A stretch of DNA of 64,000 nucleotides from Spirodela intermedia (taxonomy: Eukaryota > Streptophyta > Magnoliopsida > Alismatales > Araceae). Numbering within the stretch: the first letter of the stretch is position 1; the number at the start of each line of letters is the position of its first letter. The notes under the pieces were generated by a model that did not search any database, was not told where the DNA came from, and worked only from the letters and a program-made list of their open reading frames with translations. Shown piece by piece: positions 12,684 through 24,530 of this stretch. The DNA is taken from the NCBI GenBank assembly GCA_902729315.2, contig LR746270.1, forward strand, positions 608,501 to 672,500, given 5' to 3'. The translations under genes and the position numbers were made by a program.

Positions 12684-13812
12684 CCGATCGGGGAGATAGG
12701 GATGAAGCGAGCGCCGTCCATGTGTCTGTTCCAGGCATCCCCGTTGACTTGAAAAGTCTCCTCTCCACCGGCATCGATGGACCAAGGATGTAACTGTCAA
12801 ATGTTTGGACCTAGACGGTCATTTTAGAGATCAGCTGTCGGGGGGAGGGAGGGCGGTTGGGTGAGAAGAGAGAGTGTAAAGTTTATCAACGTGTGAGTGG
12901 CTTCTTTTCTTTTGCTTCGTCTCTGTTTCCCAGTTTCCCAGTTTATCAACGATTTTAATTATTATTTTTTATTTTTTTCAAAAGCCTTTATTTAGTCCGG
13001 CCCATCTCATCTTCTGGGCCTGACCAACAAAAAACAGTCGTTCAATACAATGGATCGGGCGTATAATGATAGGCCTTCATTGGGCTTCCATCCAAAGGTC
13101 AGGACACTCGGCCTAACAAGAATACTGGGTCTTGGCTTTACATTGTTTTGGGGGCCTACAATCGGGCTTTTCAGTACGCTTACCTATTACTCTCTACGCG
13201 TTTCAGATCCTGGTTCGTATAGCGCAGCTGTGCCAGTAGGTTGTGTGGATCAGGCGATGATTCGGTGTGATTGGTTGATCAGACGTCCGATCGCGATGGA
13301 GCGGCGGATTAGGTGTCGGATCGGACGAACCGTTGTGGCCGAGAAACCATTCGACCCACTTTCTCCCGTTGCGGGTATAACATGGGCTTGGGGGGATTTT
13401 CGGGCGGCCCAGATTATGGCCTGTTAGGACCGGGAACAAGAAATTCAAGGGTGAGCATTCCCCTCTAAATGGAGAGGGAATTCGAGCATGGAAAGGTGAA
13501 GGCCCCCTCCCTTCAACCTTAGCCTTCTCCTTCTCCTCCTCTTATTCTATGAGAGAGAATACATCATCCAATGATGAAGAAAAGTCTTCTGCACGTCGTG
13601 AAGGTGCTTCCTGGTGCTGGTGAGGGGGACCAAGGGTGGTCCAAGATGAGAATTGAAGTAGGGTCGACCTTGACCCTATGACATTACTATCAAGCTGCAT
13701 TAAGTACTGTTAAATCCTTATTTTCTTAACTTTATCTTACAATTCATTTGAAAATATTAGCTCTTGCAATTCTCCCTTTGATTAATCTGGTAATTAGGGT
13801 AAAATGAATATT
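12684..13812 (+). repeat. 3'-flank block of RLK copy 2
   Basis: Direct counterpart of 2943–3960: same post-stop sequence, GGCCCATCTCATCTTCTGGG near 12999, AGCATTCCCCTCTAAATGGA near 13454, and AGAGAGAATACATCATCCA. Homology fades after GGGTAAAATGAAT near 13797. It contains the presumed 3' UTR and no gene. Confidence 0.7.
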
Positions 13813-15709
13813 ATCTTTCAATAAGGTGAAGAGTGCCACCCATAATCATCCAATGAATTGGACATCCTAATTATTGATGATGACCTTTAGAAGCCCCCAC
13901 ACCTTCAAAACCTCCTCTGTCAAATTGTCCATTTATGTCAGGACAAACACAACTTAGAATTCTTCTCATGAACCTTAGGCAACCTGACAATGGTTGATCC
14001 TACATACTGGCACATCACATGCCTTGTGCAACAACTATTGTTTCAACCTGCCCATACGTGTCATGATCAGCCACCTTGCACACATATATAGCATGTTGTC
14101 TTTTGCATGAAGTGGCATGTTGTGTCGTCCAACACACACTGCATCAAGTGCTTCACCTCTTTGTCCTCAGATATGGCAGATGAATCTCCTCCATCTTGAT
14201 GGCTTGTGCCACAAAAATTGCTACAAGGATCACCACGTGCTCTTTGCAACTAAGGTTATCGATGACAACATTAGCCTTCCTTGACTTGTACTTGAGTCAT
14301 GACCACATTGTCTACATTCCCTGCAAATTATGTACCAAGAAGAAAATACATCTAGAACTAGAGACATAGAGTACTACCACATCCATCCTCTTCTTGTTCA
14401 TTGAGTACAGCCTCTCCATGTCACCTAACTTTTGGCTCCTGAAAGCTAAGCGGTGAGCCTCATGCATCAGCACACCACTAATTGTGAGATCAGAAACATC
14501 TGTGTTCACCTCAAAGCACACGCCAAGTCTAAACGTTGCAACACCAACTCATTGATGATTGCCTACTTCAGTGTACCGAACACCCTCCAAACCTTATCAG
14601 TCCTTTCCTAGTAATTGGCAATGCCAAGCAATGGCCAAGGATCTGGGATGTGGGTGGGTGCTGGTCAATCCTCAATTGCCTCAACTCCATCCAGTCCATC
14701 TTTATACCATCTTGTCCCACAAGGTAACATGGGAAAGAGACTTAAGTGAACTATACTAGTATATTAAGTTCATATTTTAAGCAAACTAGTATTCTAAAAA
14801 ATATTTCTCATAAAAAATCAGATTTTTACTTTATTAATAATTTTATAAAAATAATGTTATCAAAATGTTTTTTTGATCATGTTTTATACAACAAGTTTTA
14901 AATATTAGAAAGTTCTTAAACCTAATTGTAAGGATTTTATTTAATCAAAGTTCTATCGACATAAATATATATTAGAAATACAATCAATTTTGTTACCTAG
15001 TTCTAAAAAATTCAAGTTTAAAATAGCAATTGCATAATGATAAGCATTTGTAATTTAAATCCATTTAAACCATAAGTTAATATCGATTTCAATTATTGTC
15101 AAAAACACATTTATATTATAATAAGAGGAATACATTTTAATACATGTAATCAAACGTGGAGTGAAGGCTAATCCTTGACAAATCTAAATTCACCTACTAG
15201 AAGGAGCTTAAAGGATTGTGTGATTTAGAAAAACCACCTAGTAGGAGTAGGATACTTTCTCCTTTATTAAATCAGACTTACGTGATCATGGTCAGGGATC
15301 ACTAGAAGAATTTTCAGTGGCTTTCCTATGGCTTACAATCAACCACATTAAGAGAAAATATTAGAAAAATAAGGTGGAAAAGTGCATTAATATGGCTGAT
15401 TGATTGAGGATCATCCATGCTACCACTCTTGAATTATATGAGGAATCCGTTGCAATTATTAGGTTAAAGACTTGGGATGAGTTTAGAGATCACTTCAGTA
15501 AGTGAGGAGGATAGGGTAGAAGAGTGCAAGGAGAAGCTGGAGAATAGAAGGCGGATGTGAGGCAAGTAGTCCTCACGACCAACTCCTGATGAGAGTACGG
15601 GGTTCTTTTGACCAACCCAACTAGGATGTTGAGATCAAAGCTAATGAAGCAAAGAAATACTTCCTAAGATGATCTGATGTTTTGTATACATGATATCTAT
15701 TTATACACA
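13813..15709. other. Spacer with retrotransposon debris
   Basis: AT-rich sequence holding the Gypsy relic described separately. A further trace at about 15,455–15,510 on the plus strand reads KTWDEFRDHFSK before a stop, reminiscent of a Gypsy gag protein. The stretch 14,760–15,290 shows no readable element. Confidence 0.45.
14312..14760 (-). mobile_element. Ty3/Gypsy pol relic (RT/RNase H junction)
   Basis: The minus-strand translation contains FEVNTDVSDLTISGVLM and RLAFRSQKLGDMERLYSM, matching the start of the RNase H domain of plant Gypsy polyproteins (FEVETDASDFAIGGVL-like). Upstream on the same strand remnants of the reverse-transcriptase thumb region are interrupted by stops. Only a fragment survives and no LTR was found. 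Confidence 0.7.
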
Positions 15710-15802
15710 CAGCAGCAGCAGCAGCAGCAGCAGAAGAAGAAGAAGAAGAAGAAGAAGAAGAAGAAGAAGAAGAAGAAGAAGAAGAAGAAGAAGAAGAAGA
15801 AG
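15710..15802 (+). repeat. Compound microsatellite (CAG)8(AAG)23
   Basis: Eight CAG units (15710–15733) pass directly into 23 AAG units (15734–15802). Open frames across it are low-complexity and are not genes. Confidence 0.98.
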
Positions 15803-16074
15803 AGGAAAATAGAAGGAAAAAAACAAGAAAAGTTCTCAATAATAGATGAAGTCTTCAGAAGGTAGATGGTCACGGCGATGTCGTGACCTTCGTAGGACTT
15901 CCAACGTGGATCGTATCGTTCCATCCCATGCACTGCCTGTTGGAGAGTCCCCTGTCATCTGGAGGAGGGATAGTTGACGCACGCCGTGTCTCGTATTCGC
16001 ATATGTCGTTTGGCTGACATGAATCTTTTTCTGCGCGTTGCTGCCGGCTGATGCAGGAGGCTCCAGTTCTGCAT

Positions 16075-16107
<33 letters not shown>

Positions 16108-17040
16108 GCATAGAGAGGTATGTGAGAGAGAGTGTGGAACAGACATGGGATGAAAGAAAAAAAGGATGAAAGAGAGAAATGGGAGGAGATGCGAGAGACA
16201 GTGTGTAAAGGAGAGAGGAGATAATGAAAGAGAGGGAGAGGGCAGCTAGGGTTTTAGGACAACATTCCTTGTTTTGTTTCTCCTCTAAATGGGCTACAAG
16301 ATGGACCATTTATGAAATCAATGGGCCGAGGGCCATTTTTAAATCAATTTCAGTTTTACTTTAGGCCAATAACACAAAAGAAAACAGATTTAATTTTGAC
16401 TCAAAAGATGAATCTATTTTACATGTCATTTAGTATTAACGATAGATTTAATTAATTTAATCCAGAAATTAATTCAGGTAAATTTCAAGAGTGTTTCACA
16501 CTATTAAACAATAAATTTAATCATCTTTTTGTTTATCCTCGAATTACTTTAAATCATTGGTGCGTTTTTGTATTTATTGAAATATGAACTCAAAAGAGTA
16601 TGGTCATCATCAAAACACTTAAGTCATCAGCTTTTGTTTAAAGATTAAAAGCAACAAAAAACCAGTTAAAAAGTCTCAAAGTTGTTGTATTAAATTCTGA
16701 ATTTGAGTGGTAGAGCAAGTTTAATGAACTTTTAGAAACCACATATAACATGAAAAAATATTTTCCATTTTATTTTATTAAAATATATTAATGAATTGAC
16801 TTTCTCGAAATAGTTTTATTTTAGAAACAAAGATTCTTTCAAATACGTTTTATTATCATAAACATTTCAAACATAGTTGCAACGATTTATTTAATCAGAG
16901 TTATATTGACTTCAAAGAAACATAATAAATTTTGTTATTGAGCATTTAAATTTTTATTTTTAAAAATAAAAAAATGCAAAATAATAATCGTTTGTTATTA
17001 AATCAATTTAAGCCATTTGCCAATGTCGAGTGAAATAGCT
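15803..17040. other. Spacer, GA microsatellite, no gene seen
   Basis: Contains a (GA)n run at about 16077–16105 and GA-rich sequence to 16,240, then AT-rich sequence with no coding signal. Confidence 0.5.
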
Positions 17041-17215
17041 GTCAACACACAGTTTTGTTATAATTTAAAATTATTTTAAGAATCTATTGTATTAAATGTA
17101 TTTAAAGCATTCGCTATTTCTTCTCTCACTTCCCCTTTCTCTATTCTCCCCTAACTCCGAATTTTCTTCTAATGAACGTTCAGTTCTTTCTGTACAGCAC
17201 AGCTCTTATCGATGC

Positions 17216-17514
17216 ATGAAGAACGTGAGCGAAGGGAAGGGCGCTTTCCTGCCGCTTGTCGTCCTCGCCTGCGAGGTGATCGGAAAGAAAACCCTCAAGC
17301 AGATGCCAGGCAAAGCCATCGCCCTCCACTCACAGGTAACCCCCCAAAACTCCGCGTCTCTTTGCCGCCTCCCGCGTCTTCTTCTTCCACGCGCGCTTTA
17401 TCCCGCGGGTCGGACGCCGGAGCTGACCCCTCGCCGCGATGGTGATTGCAGAGTTCTGCTGTAGGATTAGCGCGGACGGCAAGCAGACGCAAGGCCTCAT
17501 CCGACTAGCGAACG
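17216..17514 (+). pseudogene. PGR5 pseudogene fragment (block B)
   Basis: Ψexon 1 (17216–17335) is still fully open, from ATG, reading MKNVSEGKGAFLPLVVLACE and ending GKAIALHSQ before a GT donor. In Ψexon 2 (from 17442) ADGKQTQGLIRLA is readable. The AG acceptor seen in the intact gene (GCAG) is ATG here, a TAG interrupts exon 2 after EFCC, and the end LAKKNGEKLGFLA is replaced by unrelated sequence. The transit peptide is absent. It is a pseudogene unless the 40-codon segment is used in some other way. Confidence 0.85.
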
Positions 17515-17925
17515 TCTCCACCTCTGACGCCTTAATTTTGTATAGATTCTCCATTTTTTTGGCGTTCGAAGGCATTCGGTCCCCATTATTTAATGCACGT
17601 GGTTCTGATTAATTAACATTTTCGGCCTTAGAAATTGAATCCACACTAGGCTCATGTCATAATTTTCTTCTTATATTATATCCATGTGAAAAAGAAATCC
17701 CCTAGAAATCATGTAATCAAATTGAAAAACTGTATTTATCTAGAAGAAAAGTACCCCACTGAAAATTCTTCAAAGAAGATAATTCAAAGCGTGGTTCCTG
17801 GAAAAGTGATATTCAGAAGCTAAAAATGAATGACTGAACCGGCAAACAAGAAGAAGAATCCGAGGAAGAACATACGAAGGGTGGAGAGTTATGATAGAAG
17901 ACTAGAATTTACGGAATCAGATAAC

Positions 17926-18095
17926 TCTTGGCGGGATCCTGCAGAAAACCCTTCACATTAGGCAAGGATCTTCAGCAGGTGGATGAACAAAGTCCAATGT
18001 TTCCATTAAGGATGAGGGAGAGGCTTACGTGGAAGTTTTAGGTGATATTGTCGGCGGAATCTACGATCTCCTTCCATTTCCTCCTCATGCACATC
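17926..18095 (-). pseudogene. eIF(iso)4E 3'-exon relic (block B)
   Basis: Minus-strand match to eIF(iso)4E exon 4 (about 18029–18095) and the beginning of exon 5 (about 17926–17940). It shares the same in-frame TAA as block A within the NIT-stop-NFH stretch, showing that the stop arose before the two blocks separated. Confidence 0.82.
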
Positions 18096-19440
18096 TGTCA
18101 CATTTCATGAAGGCCCTGTCGTTAGACTTATCCCATGATACAGTAACCCTAACAAGAAATTTCAGATGCGCTACGAAGTAGCCCACATAAATGAAAGCTG
18201 AAGCCAGCGTGGGGAATAGATGGTGCAATGCATGCAAGTTTCTAGACGCCTGCAGAAAGGAACAATTAACTGTGGTATTTGCCCAAGAAAAATCAGGCCA
18301 AGTTCATGCAAGTGTGTACTTTAATTTCGTCATTTTATGTAGACCTGGTATGGAGAACTAGGCTTAAATTGATTCTGTGAAATCAAAAATCCGAGTATTG
18401 ATTAAAGTAGTTGAATGCTCAATATTATGATTCACCAATATTCTAAAAGGAAATTAGCAGATTTTAATGAGGCCAACTGATTCCTAGATGATTTCCTAAT
18501 CTTATTATAAAATTTGCCCATATACTCTCCCTTGAAATTTGATAAGGGATTGTGATTTTAATACGATCACAATCAGTATCGAAACAGCACAAAGTAGAGC
18601 AACAAGCCAGGAGCTAGTTTCGCTCTGAGAATATAAACGTAGAAAACTGAAAAAAAAAAAGGTCAACCTTGATGCAGTTCATAAATCCCAAGTTATCACC
18701 GATAGTAAAAGGCAATGTAATATATCACATTTATCACCGATGAGAGCAAAAAGTATCTGCATTGTAGCAATAGATGCGTCTCATTTTCACCATGAAAGAG
18801 TCATATGGCAAAAAAATATGATTCACTTGGCAAAAAAGCTAGCATGTTTGGCAGAAGATTAGAATGGTAGACAAATTTGCTGCCAGTTAAATCTTGAAAT
18901 GACTCCTAGGTAGACAAATCTCAGTCCCAACATAGTTTGTGAAAAATTGAAAAAAAAAATGGCTTTTCAAAAAGCAAGCACATTATCACATCCAAACTGT
19001 TCTTTACTTCAAGCAAGCACATGATCATGTAAGTGAACTCTGATTTGAGCCATCATATTTGATGATTAAATATTATCATTGATCATCTTGCTTCACATCT
19101 TCAAAAGCCATAGTTGTAGCATGGAAAACGAGCCCTTTCTATCAAATAGCCCTTCACTAGCTTTTCCACAAAATTATCTAAAACCCACCGGTTGAATCCT
19201 ATTTGGCTGAAATGACCATAACATCACTTCGAATTTTCCATGACTATCCATAGAGTTTATCTCAGAGTAAGCCGGAGAGAAATAAGTTAAGAAAAAGTAA
19301 TTTTAAAATTACAACGTGAAATAATAGACTAGGATAGAAACAAATTCATCAATGTGAGATTAACCCATTTCCTTAAATGATTTATTTAAGGCTGGGTCAG
19401 ATCCATCAACAATTTCTCAATTATGTACACAATTGTCACC

Positions 19441-20013
19441 TGTTGAAGGCTCTGTGTGTTATTGTCACTTTCTACGCGTCAAGTTTCAGTAGTTAATTTG
19501 ATTGGATATCGATCCTGACTTGACGTGTTAAAAAATAAAAGGTTGTGGTGGACAATAACAGCTGTCGCGATCGCCGACGCCAACAACCCATCCTCTTCGC
19601 CTGTGCTAATGGGCCCCACCTTGGCTGATCATGCCCCGAGCGAAGGAACGCGTCTCAGGAGAAAGTCAACGACAGCTGTAATGGCTGTTTTTAGTTGACC
19701 AGTGGGGAAGTTTGTTGGGTCGCGTAACCGTTTCAGATTACTGTGAAGCTCGCTTCACTGGTTTGATGCCCCCCCAAAGCTTGTCCTTACATGGGGTAGG
19801 TTAAACCTCGCACTGCTTTGGAATATCCCCACCTGTCCTCCCCGCCCCGCCGTCATATCGGAAAGGGTTCCCCATTTCCTGCCTCCTTCCTTGCCTAACC
19901 AGCTGACAGCCACCTCCGTAGAACAGCGAGTTATTAGCCCCCAGCCCTCGCTCCCAGGACGACGCTGCTCCTTGAGGTTCTTCCAGATCGAGCAGAAACC
20001 CAGGCCTTCTCTC
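19441..20013 (+). promoter_or_regulatory. 5' region of RLK copy 3
   Basis: Homologous to the copy 2 5' region (shared TTGACCAGTGGG near 19695, TTTCAGATTACTGTGAAGCTC near 19731). About 100 bp at 19,560–19,660, GC-rich, has no counterpart upstream of copy 2. No sharp TATA box was recognised. Confidence 0.4.
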
Positions 20014-23000
20014 ATGTTCCTCCTCCTGGTGGTCGCCTGCTCTTTGTGCTGCTCAACGGCGGCGGCGGCGACGGAGGCCGAGGCCCTCGTGCGATGGAAG
20101 GACAGCTTGGATCCCGCGCCGTCGCTGACCTCCTGGAGGCTCGGCCGCAACGCTTCCGCCGCCAGCCCCTGCGGGTGGTCCGGCATCATCTGCAACGCCG
20201 CCGGCAGCGTCGTCGGGATCAACTTGGCCGACCATAACCTTACTGGAACCCTGGCGGACCTTGATTTCCCGTCGTTCCCCAATCTCATTCGCCTCAACCT
20301 CGCCAACAACTCTCTCGAAGGTTCCATTCCCGTCAACATCTCGGCGCTGTCCAAGCTTTCCTCCCTTGATCTGAGCAGCAACTATTTCAACGGCACTCTG
20401 CCGCCGGAGATCTCTCGGCTCTCGGAGATCCTCTACCTGAACCTCTTCTTTAACGACCTCAGTGGCCTGATCCCGCACCAGATAAGCCGTCTCCGCAAGA
20501 TCCGTTACCTTAACCTCTCCGCGAACACCTTCACCGGCTCGATTCTGGATACACTGGCTGCCAATCTGACGATGCTCGACACCCTCGACCTCGGTGCCAA
20601 CAATTTCGGCGGGGAGATACCGGTTTCCATTTCCAGCCTAACCAGGCTTCAGGTCCTCCGTCTCGGGGTGAACAACTTCACCGGGGGGATTCAGCCTTCT
20701 CTGGGTTCTATTCCCGGCCTTCGCATACTAGAGCTCAACGAAAATCCCCTGGGCGGGGCGATCCCTCCTTCATTGGGGAATCTCCGACGGCTCGAGAGGC
20801 TGGCTCTCAATGTGGCCGGATTGAATTCTTCCATCCCGACAGGTCTGGGAAATTGCAGGAACCTTAGCTACCTCGAACTGTCCGGCAATCAGCTGACGGG
20901 AGAGTTGCCGCTTTCCCTCGCGGACATCACGGCGATGGCGGAATTCGGCGTCTCGGACAATCTTCTCTCCGGCGAGATTCCGGCGGTCTTCTTCCGCAAT
21001 TGGACTCTCCTTAGATCATTCCAAATTCAAATTAATTCCTTCACCGGCCAGATTCCCCTCGAAATCGGACTGGCGAGGAACCTCACAACCCTGTTCCTCT
21101 ACACGAACAAGCTAACAGGATCCATCCCCCTGGAGATCGGGAATTTGATAAATCTGGACTCGATCGATTTCTCCGGCAACTCGCTCAGCGGTCAGATCCC
21201 ACCAACCATCGTAAAGCTTCAGCGGCTGACCAAGTTAAGCTTCCAAATCAATAACCTCACTGGCCCGATCCCAGAAGATATCGGAAACATGACGGCTCTT
21301 CAGACAATCGACCTCGACACCAACCAGCTCAGCGGGGAGATTCCCACAAGCATCACCAAACTCAAGGATCTTTCCCTTTTATACCTCTACAGTAACAACT
21401 TCAGCGGCAGTCTCCCCCCGGATTTGGGGAAGAATGCGCTATTAGCCAACGTGAGCTTCTCGATCAACAGATTAACCGGCGAACTGCCGCAAGACTTGTG
21501 CAAAGGCTACGGGTTAGTACACTTAACTGCATCCGAGAACAACTTCACCGGACAACTGCCAGGCTGCCTGCGGAATTGCTCGAAGCTCGAGAGGGTCCGC
21601 CTGCACTCGAACCACTTCACCGGGGACATAGCGGAAGCATTTGGCGTGCATCCGGAGTTGCGGTACCTGGAACTCACGGGAAACCAGTTGACCGGCGAGC
21701 TCTCGCCGGATTGGGGACGATGCGTGAAGCTCGAATCTCTTCTGCTTGGTGGCAATAGAATCACCGGGAAGATCCCTTCGGTGCTTTTGAGCTTGCCAGA
21801 GCTACGAAATGTGGATTTATCTTCCAATCTCCTCACAGGAGAGATTCCCCCCCTCCTGGGCAATTCGAGCAAGATGTTTAGTCTCAACCTGAGCCACAAT
21901 CAGATCTCCGGCGAAATTCCTCCGGCGATCGGCGACCTCTCCGAGCTCCAACAGCTGGATTTATCCGGCAACAGGCTTCTCGGCTTAATTCCTGCCCAGC
22001 TCGGCGCACTCGATAAACTACAGGCGCTGGATCTGAGCGACAACAATCTCACGGGAAGAATACCAGATGAGCTCGGGAACCTGGTCAGTCTGCAGATCTT
22101 GCTGGATCTCAGCAATAACTCCCTCTCCGGCCCCATACCATCTAACTTAGGCAAGCTGATCAATCTGGAGGTCCTCAACGTATCCCACAATCACCTCTCC
22201 GGCTCAATACCGAACAGTTTCTCCGGCATGGTAAGCTTAAACTCTGTGGATTTCTCCTACAACAATCTGACGGGACGCGTACCGAGTTGGGACGTCTTCC
22301 GGAACGCCTCTGCCGAGACTTTCGCTGGGAACTCGCTCTGTGGAGACATCGCCGGGTTGCCCGCCTGTGAACCTAATTCCAGTAGGAAGAAAGACAAAAA
22401 CAGTTGGAAGATCATCGTCGCCGTGGCCGTCCCCGTGGCTTTCTTGGTTGCCATCGTCGTCGTGTTCGCCGCAGTAATCTTCTCCTCCCGCCGTAGGCGA
22501 GGGCGGAATGTCCTCGAGGCAGTGGGCTACAGCGAGAAGAACTTGCAATCGGTCGCGTGGGAGAGGGAGGGCAAGTTCACCTTCATCGACATAGTTCACG
22601 CCACCGACAACTTTGCTGAGGCCTTCTGCATCGGCAAGGGGGGATTCGGCACCGTCTACAGGGCGAAGCTCCCCACAGGGCATGTCGTCGCCGTAAAATG
22701 TCTCAGCCTGGCGGACTCGTCGGACATCCCGGAGACCAGTCTCAGGAGCTTCGAGAACGAGATCCGAGCGCTGACGGAGGTCCGCCACCGGAACATCATC
22801 AAGCTGCACGGCTCCTGCTCGAGTTCCGGCCGCATGTACTTGGTCTACGAGTACCTGGAGAAGGGCACCCTGCAGAAGGTGCTCTACGGGGAGGAAGGCG
22901 GCGTGGGCGGGAAGTTCGATTGGGGGGCCAGAGTCCGAGTTGTCCGGGGGGTGGCCCACGCCCTCTCCTATCTCCACCACGACCACTCCCCCCCCATTGC

Positions 23001-23607
23001 CCACCGCGACGTGAAGACAAGCAATATCCTTTTGGAAGCCGACTTCGAGCCGCGGCTGTCCGACTTCGGCACCGCCAAGCTCCTGTTCGCTGATTCCTCC
23101 AACTGGACCGGCATCGCCGGCTCCTACGGCTACATGGCTCCAGGTAAAACCTAGAAACGGCTGCCGTCCCCACTCATATCCTAAGTCCTGCGATCACCTC
23201 GTTCGGCGTTCACCGATCCTCACTCCCCGGGTGGTTGCCATGCAGAGCTAGCATTCACGATGAAGGTGACAGAGAAGTGCGACGTGTACAGCTTCGGGGT
23301 GGTGGCGCTGGAAGTCATGATGGGGAAGCACCCGGGGGACCTGATCGCCTCCCTGTCCTCCTCCGCTGACGGCGAGGCGCTGCTGTTGAAGGACGTCCTC
23401 GACCAGCGCCTGTCCCCTCCGACGGGGCAGCTGGCGGAGGAGGTCGTGTTCGTGGTCAAGATGGTCCTGGCCTGCACCAGCAAGGACCCGGAGGCTCGAC
23501 CCACCATGAGGTTCGTGGCTCAGGAGATCTCTGCCCGAACCCAAGCTTACCTCTCCGAGCCGTTCGGCACCATCACCGTCGGCAAGCTCGCCGTGTTTAA
23601 GAAGTAG
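20014..23607 (+). CDS. LRR receptor-like kinase, array copy 3 (complete)
   Basis: Predicted 1163-residue LRR receptor kinase. Start at 20014 opens a signal peptide ([14 protein letters not shown]); the frame is open further upstream to 19891. LRRNT carries CGWSGIIC, followed by about 27–28 LRRs, a Cys pair, a membrane span (about 22,415–22,480) and a kinase with [21 protein letters not shown] and DFG. Exon 1 20014–23143, intron 23144–23245 (102 bp), exon 2 23246–23607. N-terminal LRRs differ clearly from copies 1 and 2, whereas roughly 21,560–22,380 is almost identical to them. The C-terminal tail (VGKLAVFKK) equals that of copy 1, not of copy 2. This mosaic suggests gene conversion. Specificity is likely to differ through the first repeats. 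Confidence 0.95.
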
Positions 23608-24530
23608 CCGATCGGGGAGATACGGATGAAGCGAGCGCTGTCCAGGAGTCAGTTCGTGCCACTACGTTGACTTCAAAATTCTCCATTCCACGTCATGGGC
23701 TGACCACGGGTGTGACCAAGTTAAATCTTTTGACCTAGACGGACATTTTAGAGATCAGCTCTCTTCTATTTTTTTTGTTTCTTTTTGTGAAGAGAAAGTT
23801 TAAAGTTCATCAAGGTGTAGGAGTCTTCTTCACTTTCCCCCCCTCGTTTCCAGTTCTCACATTATTTCCTTCTTCCGAAATCGACTTTAATATCTAATAA
23901 CGGATCTTCTCGTCTTCTGGTGGGCCTGACCAAGAAGAAAACAGCCATTTTCAGTACACCGGATCTTGTGTATAATAGTAGGCCTTTATTGGGCTTCCGT
24001 CCAACAGCCGGGAACACTCGGACCAACAAGAGGACCGGGCCTGGGCTTTGTATCATTTTCTTTTATCTATGGACTACCTTCGCTTTTTAAGTGCGGGTTA
24101 TTAACCCTAGGCTTACCTGTTGATCGGATCCGCGCCGACAAGAGGCGGATCAGGGTAAGGTTCCAGGTGGGCCGCTGGAGTAGACCGGCGAATGGGGCTC
24201 GGATCGAGCAAACCGGCAGGTCGGCGAACAGGTGCGGATAAAACGGGGGCGTGGCGGGATTTCTGGGTGGCACAGATCGTGGCCCGTTAGGGCCAAAAAC
24301 GGGAACGTCATGGGCGCGCTTTCCTCTATAATAGATTGATTTAGATGATTTGAAACTCATCATTATTTTGTTAGATTTTTAATTATTTCAGAATATTTTG
24401 TAGAAAAAATAATGACTCTATGAAGAATTGCATGTATAATGGTACCGGAACAAGAGATTGTTCATCTAAGGTAGGCTAAATATGGTACTAAAACGACAGG
24501 TGTGGATTAGCTCTTTGAAGAATTTATATT
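23608..24530 (+). repeat. 3'-flank block of RLK copy 3
   Basis: Shortened counterpart of the other RLK flanks: TCTTCTGGTGGGCCTGACCAAG near 23914, GACTACCTTCGCTTTTTAAGTG near 24070 (also found at 40,867), then a jump to the AT-rich tail with AGATTGATTT and AACAAGAGATTG shared with 3970–4170. No gene is visible. Confidence 0.68.

Larger units (their letters stand above)
17041..19440 (+). repeat. Block B: decayed duplicate of the PGR5–eIF(iso)4E locus
   Basis: Collinear with block A (without the 465-bp insertion) and with 43,580–45,960. The same breakpoints are seen at both ends: it begins at the PGR5 mature-protein start and ends in eIF(iso)4E intron 3 near CAGATCCATCAACAATTTC (19389). It also shares with block A the upstream stretch beginning CAGTTTTGTTATAATTTAAA. 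The two blocks resemble each other more than either resembles the source, so they derive from a common decayed copy. Confidence 0.82.

Noticed and set aside
15621-15933. Poly-Ser, poly-Lys/Gln and poly-Phe open frames
   Set aside because: All are translations of the (CAG)(AAG) microsatellite.
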